Assembly: GCA_001695595.3 (NCBI GenBank)
Contig: MBPM02000168.1
Location: 1-64,000, forward strand
Direction of reading: 5' to 3'
Length of the DNA: 64,000 nucleotides
Source of the DNA: Plasmopara viticola
Lineage: Eukaryota; Oomycota; Peronosporomycetes; Peronosporales; Peronosporaceae
The notes under the pieces were generated by a model, which was not told the origin of the DNA, searched no databases, and saw nothing but the letters and a program-made list of their open reading frames with translations. This document shows positions 23,345-34,744 of the stretch, in pieces (positions within the stretch are counted from its first letter, which is position 1; every line of letters starts with the position of its first letter). The translations under genes and the position numbers were made by a program.

Positions 23345-26300
23345 ATGAGCCCAAGCTCCGTCTTCCCTGACTCCGACACCGACTTCGCCCTTGCCATGGA
23401 CGCCTCCACCACCAACCGCATCAACAAGTTCGATGGAACACCTGACTACTGCGCTGGACCAGAACACGTTCAAGCGCAAGTCGAGGAAGGCGTTCGCGAT
23501 CGTCTGTCTTGCGATGGAGGACTCGCAGCTGCCGTTGGTTCGTTCGGCGAGTGGGGCACACGATGCATGGTCGCGGCTTGAAGGACATTTCGAGAAGAAG
23601 AGCCTTGCGAATAAGCTCTTTCTTCGTCGTCGCTTCTTCACGGCCAAGATGGATGAAGGGGAAGATGTGCTCGCGCACATTAACAAGATGAAGACGCTGG
23701 CGGAGCAGCTCGACGCTGTGGGTGCTCCGATTAGCGAGGACGACCTTGTGATCACGCTATTGGCAAGTCTCAGCGAGTCGTGCGCGTTTCTTATCACGGC
23801 ACTCGAGTCAAGAGCCGACTCTTTATCGTGGGAACTCGTCATGTCTCGGCTACTACACGAAGACTTAAAGCGCAAAGAGCAAGGTGGTGGCGTCGATGGA
23901 GCCGCGCACGGCCAAGGTCAAGCATTTGCAATGGCGGACAATGGACGACGCAAGAGACGACAAGCGTCAGTGAAGGCAAGCAGTACTTGCCACTATTGTG
24001 GAGAGCATGGGCATTGGATTGCCAAGTGCCCGGCTCGAATTCGTGACAATGCGGAACGACAGCGACCGCAGCGTGCTAGTGTCGCGCAGAGTAATGATGA
24101 TTATTCTGGCGACCATCTTTTCTCGGTTGGTGAAGCTGCCTATTCCACCAAGATGAGCTGTGTGTGGCTAGTTGACTCGGGGGCCACTCAACACATGACA
24201 TGCTCGAAAGAGTACATGAAAAACTACAAGAGAATTGACCCAGTGGATGTGCATCTCGCGGATGATGGCGTGGTTCAAGCTGTGGGGACGGGTGACATCG
24301 TTATGTCGATGTTTACGCCTCGCGGAATGAAGAAGGGTTTTCTCACTTCGGTTTGGCACATTCCAAAGCTTTCGCGCAATTTGTTCTCCGTTGGACGCTT
24401 TACAAAGGATGTTGGCCCAGTCACGTTTGAGCACGACGGCTGCTTTGCTGAAGCGAAAGGTCTTCGCTGGAAGTTGGGTGCTCGTGAGGGAAAGGGACTG
24501 TTCAAGCTCTGCATGAAGCCAATTGTTAAAGACGAGGCCAATTTGACTAGCTCGTTGGGATGCCATGGGGACACCACGTCGTACCTCTGGCACCCTCGAC
24601 GAGGTCACATTGGTCACGGTGGTCTTTCGACTATTGTTGCAAAAGGCTGTGGAGCAGGTATTGACCTGAAGTCTGTTAACAAGTGGGAGCTGTGCAAAGG
24701 ATGCGCTCATGGCAAACAGACGCGGGTAAGGTTCATGAAGTCTTCACCCAATCGGGCAAAGAGAGTTCTTGAAGTCATTCACAGCGATGTGTGTGGACCC
24801 ATGCAAACGGCGACATTCAGTGGCAAGCGCTATTTTGCTGCTTTTATCGACGAGAAGTCGCATTACTGTGCTGTGGACTTGCTACGAAACAAGTCCGAGG
24901 TTGCCGGCAAGTTTGCTACTTTCGTTGCGATGGCCGAAAATCAGACGAACATGCGCGTTAAATCACTCTGTTGTGATAATGGTGGCGAGTACACTTCTGA
25001 AGCAATGGCAAAGTTTTGTGCAGAGCGTGGCATCATACAGAAGTTTACGCCACCATACACGCAACAACTGAATGGAGTCGCAGAACGCATGAATCGTGCA
25101 CTTGTTGAATGCGGACGGTGTATGCTGGAGCACGCTGGTCTGCTAAAAACTTATTGGGGTGAAGCTGTTTTAACTGCTGCGTTTCTTCGCAACCGATGTC
25201 CGACACGAGCTGTTGATCATGATGCGGCGCCGTTTCAAGTGTGGACTGGCAAGAAGCCTTTGTTGGCAAATTTAAAGTATTCGGCTGCCATGCTTACGTC
25301 TCAGTTCCCAAAGAGAAACGATCCAAGTTTGATGCTCGTTCGACTCGGTGCCGTTTTCTTGGCTATTCAGAACATGAAAAGGCGTAAAGGTTTGAAGAAA
25401 TTGGTAGCGGTCGCGTCCTATTGAGTCGGGACGCAAATTTCATGAAAGATACTTTTGACGACAAGATACCAAGTACCGAGTCATCAGAAACTGTATTTGA
25501 CGAGGCCGAAACATCTAATTTTGACCGCTCAGAAAATGAAAACGCTATGCAAGATCAGAACATGGAGCCTGAAAAGAAGCAGCACGCGGGCACTCATCCT
25601 ATTGTGGACTTGGATTTTGAGCCTGGCAGCAAACGACACCAGCGGAACCAATCGCTTGAAAAAGCAGCGAATATTCCAACAGCAAAGAGGCCAACTCGCT
25701 ATCAGTCCCTGGAGGAAATGTCTGCATCGGCCCAAGATTTCGAAGCGGCCTTTGTTGTGGATTCAGTGGGAGAAATGCCGACAACTTTCAGGTCGGCAAT
25801 GGAATCCAGCAACGCGGTCGAATGGAAAGAGGCGTGTGATGCCGAAGTGAGCTCTCTCCGCAAGAACAAGACCTGGGACTTAATACCTTTGCCGAAAGGT
25901 CGCCGGGCAATCGGCTGTAGATGGGTCTTCCGGATCAAAGAAAATCAAGCCGGAGGGATCGAGCGGTTCAAAGCACGACTCGTGGCCAAAGGCTTTTCTT
26001 AGAAGTATGGTGTCGACTACGAAGAGACTTTCGCTCCAGTGGCCAAGTTTACTTCGATCAGGATTCTACTAAGTCTGTCGGCCAAGCACAATTTGATGCT
26101 GCATCAGATGGACGTCAAGACAGCCTTTCTCAATGGCACTTTGGACGAGGACATTTACATGGCGCAACCCGATGGATATGTCAACGACGTATACCCAAAC
26201 TACGTCTGTCAGCTAAAGCGCTCCCTTTATGGTTTGAAGCAGTCGCCACGGATGTGGAACCAGACAATTGACGCGTTCATGCTGGAAATGAAGTTTACGA

Positions 26301-27110
26301 AGTGTGATGCCGACCATTGCATTTACGTCAAGCGCAATGACGAAGAATTGATCCTCGTGGCACTTTACGTTGATGACCTAGTGCTTGCGTGCAACAACGA
26401 CTTGCTGCCGAAGAGGACTAAGAAGACACTCAGCGAGCGATTCAATATGACGGATCTTGGTCGACTCAAGTTCTTTTTGGGCATGGATATTCATCAAGAA
26501 ACTTTGAGTGGTAACGTGTCCGATCGCCAGACAAAATTCGCGAGTGGCATCTTGAAAAAGTTTGGCATGGAAAACAGCAATCCCGTCAGGACGCCGCAAG
26601 GTCCGGGACTCAAGTTGACTAAGGCCATGTGCGAAAGAGGGTGTTGTCATGAAGAGACGATGGCAAGTCCCATATCGAAATGCCGTTGGTTGCCTCATGT
26701 ACTTGATGGTCGGGACTCGGCCGGACCTAGCAGCCTCAGTGGGAGTACTCAGTCAATTTGCCTCGGACCCATGTCCAACTCACTGGCAGGCACTCAAAAG
26801 GGTCTTCCGATACATTCAAGGAACAAAGACGCATGGCATTATGTTCCAAGCTCAAGACCAAGAAGGTTTTCGAGGCTATTCAGACGCAGATTGGGCAGGC
26901 GATTTGGAAGCCCGAAAAGCACAAGCGGTTATGCGTTCATGATGAATGGAGGTTGCATCAGCTGGAGAAGCAAGAAACAACGGACAGTGGCACTTTCTTC
27001 TACAGAAGCAGAGTACATGGCTTTGACAGAAGCAGCTCAAGAGGCAACTTGGTTAAAAACCTTTCTGTGCGAGCTTGGTGAAATATCAAGAAGTCAAGCG
27101 ATCAAGATCT
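23345..27110 (+). pseudogene. A6 gag-pol, heavily damaged
   Basis: Starts MSPSSVFPDSDTDFALAM. A deletion of roughly 100 bp at about 23438 removes FHTWKFKM...EIKLEH and shifts the frame; the flanks suggest loss between two TGGAAC copies. Then follow Gag, knuckle CHYCGEHGHWIAKC, protease DSGATQHM, integrase HHCC and DDE. Further lesions: one base lost near 25279 (LKVFGCH); TAA near 25385 after EHEKA, as in A7; TAG at 26000-26002 in KGFSQK; a small deletion near 26662; an extra base near 26920. RT YVDD and RNase [11 protein letters not shown] are recognisable. Confidence 0.88.
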
Positions 27111-27455
27111 TATTAAAGGTAACCGGTTTCCCTCAGTTTTATTCCGGTTTCCAAGGCTGTCCAATACGAGCGGCTGTCCGACGTTTCAAGCAAACAACGA
27201 TGACGTCATGAATAGACACATGGACAGGCGCACTCAAGATGATTGCGCCCGGATGGGAAGATGCTTGCGCCCGGATGGTAAGTTCTTCTGATTGGCTTAG
27301 ATAAATGAATGGCTTAGATGTAGCAAGAAGTTGTGAATTAAAGACCAAGTTAATAAACTCACTTTCGAATCTTCATTTAACACCGCAAGTGCCTTCTTCG
27401 CTCTTCGCTCACCGCAAGCTTCGCTCCTCCACTCCTCCACTTCAAAATTTCAACA
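27111..27455 (+). repeat. B3 5' LTR (B-type, LTR type II)
   Basis: 345 bp from TATTAAAGGTAACCGG to AATTTCAACA. The central part (GATGATTGCGCCCGG repeats, GATTGGCTTAGATAAATGA, TAGCAAGAAGTTGTG) is clearly related to A-type LTRs although the internal sequence is B-type. The following primer-binding site has one change, GATTATGAGCCC. Confidence 0.88.
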
Positions 27456-27459
27456 GATT

Positions 27460-28820
27460 ATGAGCCCAAGTACCATGTCCACTGCGCAAGACTTCTCCAC
27501 CAAAGTCTCCATCGACAAATTTAACGGAGACAACTACGTGACGTGGAGCCGCTACATGCGTGGCGTGTACCTAACCAAGTCAACGTGGCATGTGGTGAAT
27601 CGCCAGACGACTCCTTCCTTCACCGACTCTCGTGCCAAGGATGAGTATGTCAAGCTTAACAATATCGCCTTCGGACTCATGCTGCTCCACATGGACGCGG
27701 ACTACCATCACGTCGTGGATGACTGCGAGGAAGCATGGGTCGCATGGACGCGTGTGAAGACACTTTACGGTGGATCCCAGAAGGCTGGTCGCATCTATCT
27801 CAAACGACAGCTCTTCAGCATGGAGATGTCGGAAGGCGGCAATGTGCTACAACATTGCAATGAGGTCCTCAACATCAGCGCCAAACTCAGCGGCATCGGC
27901 GCCAAGATGGAGGACGAAGACGTGGCAATCTGCTTGCTGCGCAGTCTCCCCAAAAGCTACGAGAACGTGGTTTTAAACTTGGAGATGAGCACTGCGGAGC
28001 TGAAAACGCAAGACGTCGTCAAGGTGCTCCCGAACAAGCATATCAAGCGGCAGGGCGAGAAGACTCTGGCGATCAAGACTGAAGACACGGCACGTGCATT
28101 CAGCACTGATCGGGAGCCTCGCCAGTGCACGTACTGCGGAAAATTGGGGCACTCGGCTGAGCGGTGCTGGACCAAGCAGAAGGACGAGAATCGGGGCTCT
28201 AAGCGCGGCGGCAACAACCGTGGACGCGTGGCCAACAATGTCCAATGGCGCAACGACTACAACGACTATGACGATCGAGTTGCCTTTGCAGTCTCGCTGG
28301 AATGCGGCATGTCATCGACTAGCAATGCACCGGGACTCTGGGCCATTGACAGTGGTGCCACGCATCACATATGCAACGACAAGACCAAGTTCGCCATGCT
28401 TCATGAAGATCACGAAGGCGAATTGTCTGTTGCCAACGGTAACAAGACTGAAATCAAGGGCGTAGGGACCATCATCGAACGGGTGGTACTTCCCAACGGC
28501 AACGAACGTGAAATCGAGATAAAGGATGCGCTATACGTACCAAGCATGAGCAAGAATCTGCTATCGATTCCGCAAATCAACAAAAGTGGACAGTTCCAGG
28601 TTGTGTTTGACGGGTTCAAGATGCACGTTGCTCGCAAGAAGTCAAAACAAGTTGTTGCGACTGCGGATCTTATCAACGGACTCTACTGGCTTCGAACGCC
28701 ACAGCGCTGTGCCAATGCAGTCGTGCAACGTAGCGGTGTGGACTTGCATGCTCGCATGGGTCATTCTTCGGTTGATGTCCTTCGCAAAATGATCGACAGC
28801 AACATGATCAAGGACGCCGA
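27460..28820 (+). pseudogene. B3 gag-protease, open but 3'-truncated
   Basis: No stop occurs over the 454 codons to the A8 junction. Starts [21 protein letters not shown]; Gag with [16 protein letters not shown]; knuckle [14 protein letters not shown]; Gly/Arg-rich stretch; protease [26 protein letters not shown]; integrase HHCC start [16 protein letters not shown]. The catalytic integrase core, RT and RNase H are missing, so it could supply Gag and protease at most. Confidence 0.88.
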
Positions 28821-29154
28821 TGTTGAAAAGGTCGAAGTGAGCACTAGTTGGCAAAATGCAAAGTAAATATATTTAATGGTCCTAAGTTCGCAACTACATG
28901 CTACCTCTAAGCCAATGGTTTATCTAAGCCAATCAGAATGACTCACCATCCGGGCGCAATCATCTTCCCATCCGGGCGCAATCATCTTCCCATCACGAAA
29001 CCGATCTTTTGCCCATCTTGAACCCGCTCCCTAAGTCAGTCATCAACCGATTGCAGATACCGGTACTTACCGGTATGAAGTCGCTGGTCGAGGCGTTTCT
29101 TTCACGGCATCTTCGACAACACCAGTATCTTGTCGAGGCGCATTCTTGTCAACA
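28821..29154 (-). repeat. A8 LTR, left unit (solo LTR-like)
   Basis: 334-bp A-type LTR on the minus strand, ends TGTTG and CAACA, with two 22-bp units (28951-28994) and the 33-bp longer Pol-tail segment also seen in A9. There is no internal sequence on either side. The flanks (GCCGA left, AAACG right) do not match, so this is not a simple solo LTR in an intact target. Confidence 0.82.
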
Positions 29155-30120
29155 AAACGGACCAAGTTTGATGCTCGATCGGTGCGGTGCCGATTTCTTG
29201 GTTACTCGGATCACGAAAAAGCGTACCGCTTTGAAGAAATTGTGAGTGGTCGAGTACTTGTGAGCCGCGACGCACAGTTCATGGAGGATGTCTTCGACAG
29301 TGGGAGACGAAGTTATGCCAGCAATGAAGTGATTATTCAAGATGATGCAAGCGATTGTTCGGCAGGATCTAATGGGACTGACTGCGAGCAAGAAAAAGTT
29401 TCGGCTCCGGATGTGGAGGTCGAACCAGGAAGCAAGCGTATTCAGCGGTCGCGATCGCTAGAAAAGGTTGCAGACTCCCCAAGGCCCAAGCGCCAAAGCC
29501 GACCACAGATGTCACTGGACGAGATGTCAGCAGTGGCTCACGGGGATGGCGATTTTGAAGCGGCCTTTGTTGTAGATTCAGTGGGAGAAGTGCCAACTAC
29601 GTACAAGTCGGCAATGGAATCTAGCAACGCGGCCAAGTGGAAAGAGGCATGCGACTCGGAAATCGACTCCCTCCGCAAAAACAAGACATGGTCGTTGGTG
29701 CCGTTGCCTCAAGGACGAAAAGCTATTGACTGTCGATGGGTGTTTCGAGTCAAGGAGAATCAAGCAGGAGGGATCGAGCGATTCAAGGCTCGACTTGTCG
29801 CCAAAGGATTTTCGCAAAAGCACGGTATCGACTATGATGAAACATTTGCACCGGTGGCCAAGTTTACTTCAATACGGATTCTCCTCAGTTTGACAGCCAA
29901 GTACGGACTTAAAGTGCACCAGATGGATGTCAAGACAGCCTTCTTGAATGGTTCTCTCGATGAAGACATTTACATGGTTCAGCCACAAGGTTACGAGGAC
30001 GAACGCCAGCCAGATCATGTTTGTCAGCTCAAGCGGTCGCTTTACGGATTGAAACAGTCACCTCGTATGTGGAATCAGACGATTGACAAGTTCATGATTA
30101 TGCTGGGATTAAAGAAGTGC
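29155..30120 (+). pseudogene. A9 pol, part before B4 (left unit)
   Basis: The plus strand encodes the end of an A-type integrase (TKFDARSVRCRFLGY), an acidic linker with GSKRIQRSRSLEK, and the N-terminal half of RT ([61 protein letters not shown]). No internal stop. It is cut upstream by the A8 LTR and downstream by B4 (target AGTGC, 30116-30120). One unusual residue: AIDCRW where relatives have AIGCRW. Confidence 0.88.
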
Positions 30121-30412
30121 TGTTACAGGTACATGCTGACCAGTTGGTACATTGTACCCATTAACCGGTTAGCATGAACCGGTCCAATACGACCACACGT
30201 TGATTAGACGAGTAGGCTGATTGGACGAATAAGGAATGTTTGTGATTAGATGCACTTAGTGATAGGATGCACTGCTGCGTTTCTACGCAGCAACCAAAAT
30301 AACTCCAATAAATCAATCACTTCTGAATTTCCATTCAAACCCCCAAGTGCCTTCTCCGCTTCGGTTTCCTCGCCTCCGCCTTCTACTTAGTGCTCAAAGT
30401 CACCTTCCATCA
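30121..30412 (+). repeat. B4 5' LTR (type III)
   Basis: 292 bp, TGTTACAGGTACATGC to TTCCATCA. AATAAA (30307-30312) lies 5 bp before TCACTTCTGAATTTCC (30317-30332). The primer-binding site starts at 30413. Confidence 0.94.
30307..30332 (+). promoter_or_regulatory. AATAAA plus Inr-like motif in B4 LTR
   Basis: AATAAATCAATCACTT: a poly(A) signal followed within a few bases by an initiator-like TCACTT and GAATTTCC. If transcription starts at TCACTT, AATAAA is absent from the 5' end of the RNA and present at the 3' end only. The same arrangement recurs in LTR types I and II. Confidence 0.5.
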
Positions 30413-30426
30413 GGTTATGAGCCCAA
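30413..30426 (+). other. Primer-binding site with start codon (B4)
   Basis: GGTTATGAGCCCAA directly after the LTR, same as in A-type elements although the LTR is unrelated. The ATG at 30417 starts Gag-Pol. Confidence 0.8.
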
Positions 30427-33400
30427 GCACGATGTCCTCTGTCCAAGATACCAAGATTTCCATCGACAAGTTCAACGGCGACAACTACGCCTCGTGGAGC
30501 CGCTACATGCGTGGCGTATTCCTGACCAAGTCCGTGTGGAGTGTGGTGAACCGCGAGACAACGCCAAGCTTCACGGATCCCCGGGCGAAGGACGAGTATG
30601 TTAAGTCAAGTAACATCGCGTTCGGCTTGATGTTGCTCCACATGGACGCCGACTACCACCATGCGCTTGACAACTGCGAAGAAGCCTGGGTCGCGTGGAC
30701 GCGCTTGCGTACGCTGTACGGTGGGTCGCAAAAGGCTGGACGGATCTACCTGAAACGTCAGCTTTTCAGCATGGAAATGGCGGAAGGCGGCAATGTTCTT
30801 CATCATTGTAACGAAGTTCTCAACATCAGCGCGAAACTCAGCAGTATTGGCGCCAAGATGGAGGACGAAGACGTCGCGATCTGCCTGCTTCGTAGTCTCC
30901 CCAAGAGCTACGAGAATGTGGTGCTCAATTTGGAAATGAGCACCGCAGAGCTGAAGACGCAGGACGTGGTAAAAGTGCTCACAAACGAGCATATCAAGCG
31001 ACAACGCGAGAAGACTGCGTCTGTCGAGGTCGAAGAAGCAGCGAAGGCTTTCAGCGCCGAACGCGAAGTGCGTCGCTGCACGTACTGCGGGAAATTGGGG
31101 CACGTCATCGACAAGTGCTGGACCAAGCAGAAGGAAGAAAACCGAGGGGAGTACGACGCGGCCGAGGTGGTCGCGGTGCCAACAACATCGAGTGGAGAGA
31201 CTGGCGTGACGAAGACGATTTTGACGCGGTCGCATTTGCGGTCTCTATGGAGTGCGGCGTGTCGTCGGGCAAGAAGTTTCAAGGAACGTGGGCCATCGAC
31301 AGTGGCGCCATGCACCACATTTGCAACGACAAGGCCAAGTTTGTCGAAATCAAGGAGTGCGGCGACGGAGAATTGACCGTGGCAAACGGGCATACCGCCA
31401 AGATTTCGGGTGTGGGGACTGTGGTGGAACAAGTCTCTTTGCCCAACGGCAATACGTGCAACATCAGGATCGAAGACGCGCTTTACGTTCCAAGCATGAA
31501 CAAGAATCTGCTGTCGGTGCCCCAAACCAACAGCAGCGGACAGTTCATGGTGATCTTCGACGGTGCTGAAATGCACATTGCGCGGAAGAAATCGCGACAA
31601 GTCGTTGCCGCCGCAGACCTCGTCGACGGCCTGTATTGGCTTCGTGTGCCACGCGCAAGCGCCAACTCCGTGTCCAATGTTTCGATCAAGGAGTCGACCT
31701 CCACGCGCGGATGGGCCACGCTCCAAACGACGTGCTTCGCAAGATGGTGTCAGGCGGCATGGTGACAGGTGCCAAGATGCCTCCGACGTCGAAGAACTCG
31801 AGCAAGTGCAGTGGGTGCCAGCAGGGCAAGATGGTACAAAAACCATTCCCGAGCAACCCAAACAAGCCCAGGTACAAGCCGTTCGAGTGTCTGCATTTCG
31901 ACAACTGCGGGCCAATGGAGCAGGAATCGCTTGGAGGCAGCAGGCATTTGCTACTCGTTACCGACGAGGCCTCCGGCTGCATGACCGGCTTCTGTATTCG
32001 CGCCCGCTCGGAGAGTGAACGCTGTCTTCGAAGCTTTATTACGAAAGTGGAGCGCCAGTTCAACGCCAAAGTCAAGTACGTGCGTCACGATGGGGCCAAG
32101 GAATTCAAAACAAGATCGCTTGTGGACTTCTACGAAGAGCATGGCATTGAAGTGCAGCCAACCGTTCAGTACGCACACCAGACCAACGGTACTGCTGAGC
32201 GTGCGAACAGGACCATTGTGACGATCGGCCGCAGCATGCTCCACCACGCCGGCGTGGACAAGCGTTTTTGGGCTGAAGCGGCGATGACGGCGATCTACAT
32301 CAAGAATCGACTGCCGTCCCCCAAGATTCCCGGAAAAACGCCGTACGAGATTATATACAAGTCCAAGCCCAACGTGAAGCACATGCGAGTCTTCGGGTGC
32401 AAGGCCTTCGTTTTGACGCCGAAGGAAAAGCGACAAAAGTGGGACCCAAAAGCTCGTGAAGGCATTTTCATGGGCTACGAGAAACGGTCCAAGGCGTATC
32501 GCGTTTATGACATCGAGGCGGGAAAGGTCGTGATCTCTCGCGATGTCACATTCGACGAAACATACTTTAACACGAGCTCGGTCGACGAAGACTCCAAAAT
32601 CGAAGAAGCCATCGAGTACCTCGCGCTCTCTGACTCTGAAGAAGTACATGTTTTCAAGCAGGCGGGGAAGCGAAAAGCGAACTCCGAGCCGGACAAGCAT
32701 CAACGTTCAAGTGGCCCGCGCCGCCGAATTGGACTTGAGGAAGCAAGCGCACCTGTCAATGACTCGGACGATCAAGGTCAAGATGCCTCGGCCCAAGAAG
32801 CGAAAATGGAAGATGAAGGTGACAGCGACTCCACTTCGCCTATGTTTTGGCGAGCAAGTGCAAACGCAGTGGAAGCAAGCGACAGCGCTGAACCGAAGAC
32901 CTTCCAAGATGCCGTGAGCGGACCCGATCAAGTTCACTGGCGCAAGGCCATTCGCGCGGAACTCAAGTCAATGCGTCTTCGTGGGGTGTTTCGTGCTGCC
33001 AAGTTACCCAACCATCAACGCGCAGTCGGGACCAAGTGGGTCTTTAAGATCAAGCGCAAAGCGGATGGATCCATCGAGAAGTACAAGGCTCGACTCGTCG
33101 CGAAAGGCTTCGTACAGAAGTATGGCATTGATTACACGGAGACGTTCTCTCCTGTCGTGAAGTACGTGACACTTCGCATGATAATCGCCATTACCAAGCT
33201 CCTCGGTTGGCCCCTGGATCAACTTGACGTCGTCACTGCCTTCTTATACGCTTTGATGAAGGAAAAAGTGTTTTGCTGCGTGCCCGAGGGTGTTGAGCTG
33301 GACAATGGATTTGACTGCGTGGAGCTTCTGAAGGCGATCTATGGTCTCAAGCAAGCTTCGCGAGTATGGAACGAGACTTTTGATGAGTACGTTCGCTCAC

Positions 33401-34440
33401 TTGGATTTCACGCCTCAAGCTACGATCCGTGCCTATACATCAAGGTCGTCAAAGGCGAATGCATTCTCCTGTTGGTGTACGTCGATGACGTTCTGATCAC
33501 CGGAAGCTCCAAGATACTGATTGATGAAGTCAAGCGCCAGCTTAAAAGTCGATTCGAGATGACCGACAGTGGTAAGTGTTCTTTCATTCTTGGCATCGAA
33601 GTTATCGACAACAAAGACGGGAGCGTGACGTTAAGCCAAGCGCGCTACACCCATGACATTTTGGAGCGTTTCGGCATGCAGAATTGCAAACCTGTTGCCA
33701 GTCCCGTTGATCTCAGCATGCGACTTGTTCCAAGTGATACCCCGACCAAGCTGGACGCTCCGTTTCGTGAAGCTGTCGGTGTACTCATGCACTTGATGAC
33801 TTCAACTCGACCGGATATTTCCTTTGCAGTCGGATATGTGTCGCGCTTCATGGAAAACCCGCAAGTGGAACACTGGACGGCCGTCAAGAGGATTTTTCGC
33901 TATCTACAAGGTACCAAGTCGCACGGAATTTGCTTCTCTCCAAACAAGGGCGTGGACTTTCGCGGCTACTCCGATGCTGACTGGGCCGGCGACTACAGTG
34001 ACCGCAAGTCGACTTCCGGTTACCTGTTTCAAGTCCTTGGCGGACCAGTGTCGTGGGGGTCCAAAAAGCAGTCTAGTGTGTCGCTATCCACGAGCGAAGC
34101 CGAATACATCGCGCTAAGTTTGGCGATTCAAGAGGGAAAGTGGGTTCACAAGCTACTGTGTGAGATTTCGGCGGCTTCGGGCGAAGACACTCCAGACTTG
34201 AAGATCTTCGAGGACAACCAGTCGTGCATTACGATGACTAAGAACCCAGTCAATCATGGCCGCGCTAAGCACATCGACATCAAGTACCATCACATCCGCG
34301 ATGAAGTGAAGCGTGGAGAAGTTCTCGTCGAGTACTGCGAAACTGCGACCATGCTAGCGGACATCATGACAAAAGGACTCGGCGGACCTCGTCACAAGGA
34401 CTTGACGATGGCTCTCGGCATCTACGCGTGTTCGCATTGA
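30417..34440 (+). pseudogene. B4 gag-pol (left unit), two frameshifts
   Basis: Starts [19 protein letters not shown]. Gag, knuckle [14 protein letters not shown], protease [11 protein letters not shown] (Thr to Met after DSGA), integrase [22 protein letters not shown] and DDE core, RT YVDDVLITGSS, RNase [10 protein letters not shown], end GIYACSH, TGA at 34438-34440. One G is missing near 31148 relative to the right copy; a second one-base loss near 31690 (before VDLHARMGH) is shared by both copies. From there to the end the frame is open. Confidence 0.9.
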
Positions 34441-34447
34441 GAGGGCG

Positions 34448-34739
34448 TGTTACCGGTACATGCTGACCAGTTGGTACATTGTACCCATTAACCGGTTAGC
34501 ATGAACCGGTCCAATACGACCACACGTTGATTAGACGAGTAGGCTGATTGGACGAATAAGGAATGTTTGTGATTAGATGCACTTAGTGATAGGATGCACT
34601 GCTGCGTTTCTACGCAGCAACCAAACTAACTCCAATAAATCAATCACTTCTGAATTTCCATTCAAACCCCCAAGTGCCTTCTCCGCTTCGGTTTCCTCGC
34701 CTCCGCCTTCTACTTAGTGCTCAAAGTCACCTTCCATCA
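34448..34739 (+). repeat. B4 3' LTR (type III)
   Basis: 292 bp, TGTTACCGGTACATGC to TTCCATCA, following the purine tract GAGAGGGCG. Confidence 0.94.
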
Positions 34740-34744
34740 AGTGC

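Larger units (their letters stand above)
23028..27110 (+). mobile_element. A6: A-type copia, interrupted by B3
   Basis: 5' LTR at 23028-23340; preceding bases GAGGA (23023-23027) are the expected target duplication. The right end of the visible part is the insertion of B3 in RNase H after IKIL (B3 target GATCT, 27106-27110). The remaining RNase H end and 3' LTR are not seen. It is close in sequence to A7 and shares a nonsense codon with it. Confidence 0.87.
27111..28820 (+). mobile_element. B3: B-type copia, 5' part only
   Basis: LTR, gag, protease and the start of integrase; cut at 28820 by the A8 LTR. Its gag is the left partner of the tandem duplication; the matching half appears again at 37738-38757. 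Confidence 0.85.
30121..34739 (+). mobile_element. B4: full-length B-type copia (left unit)
   Basis: 4619 bp, two 292-bp LTRs, target duplication AGTGC (30116-30120, 34740-34744) within RT of A9. LTRs differ at about two positions (0.7 percent), so it is among the youngest insertions here. The second copy is at 40769-45387. Confidence 0.95.

Noticed and set aside
28951..28994. Short direct repeats resembling a CRISPR array
   Set aside because: Only two adjacent 22-bp units with no spacers, in an LTR of a eukaryotic retroelement.
28821..29154. A8 LTR as a simple solo LTR with target duplication
   Set aside because: The 5-bp flanks differ (GCCGA and AAACG), and left and right flanks belong to different elements.
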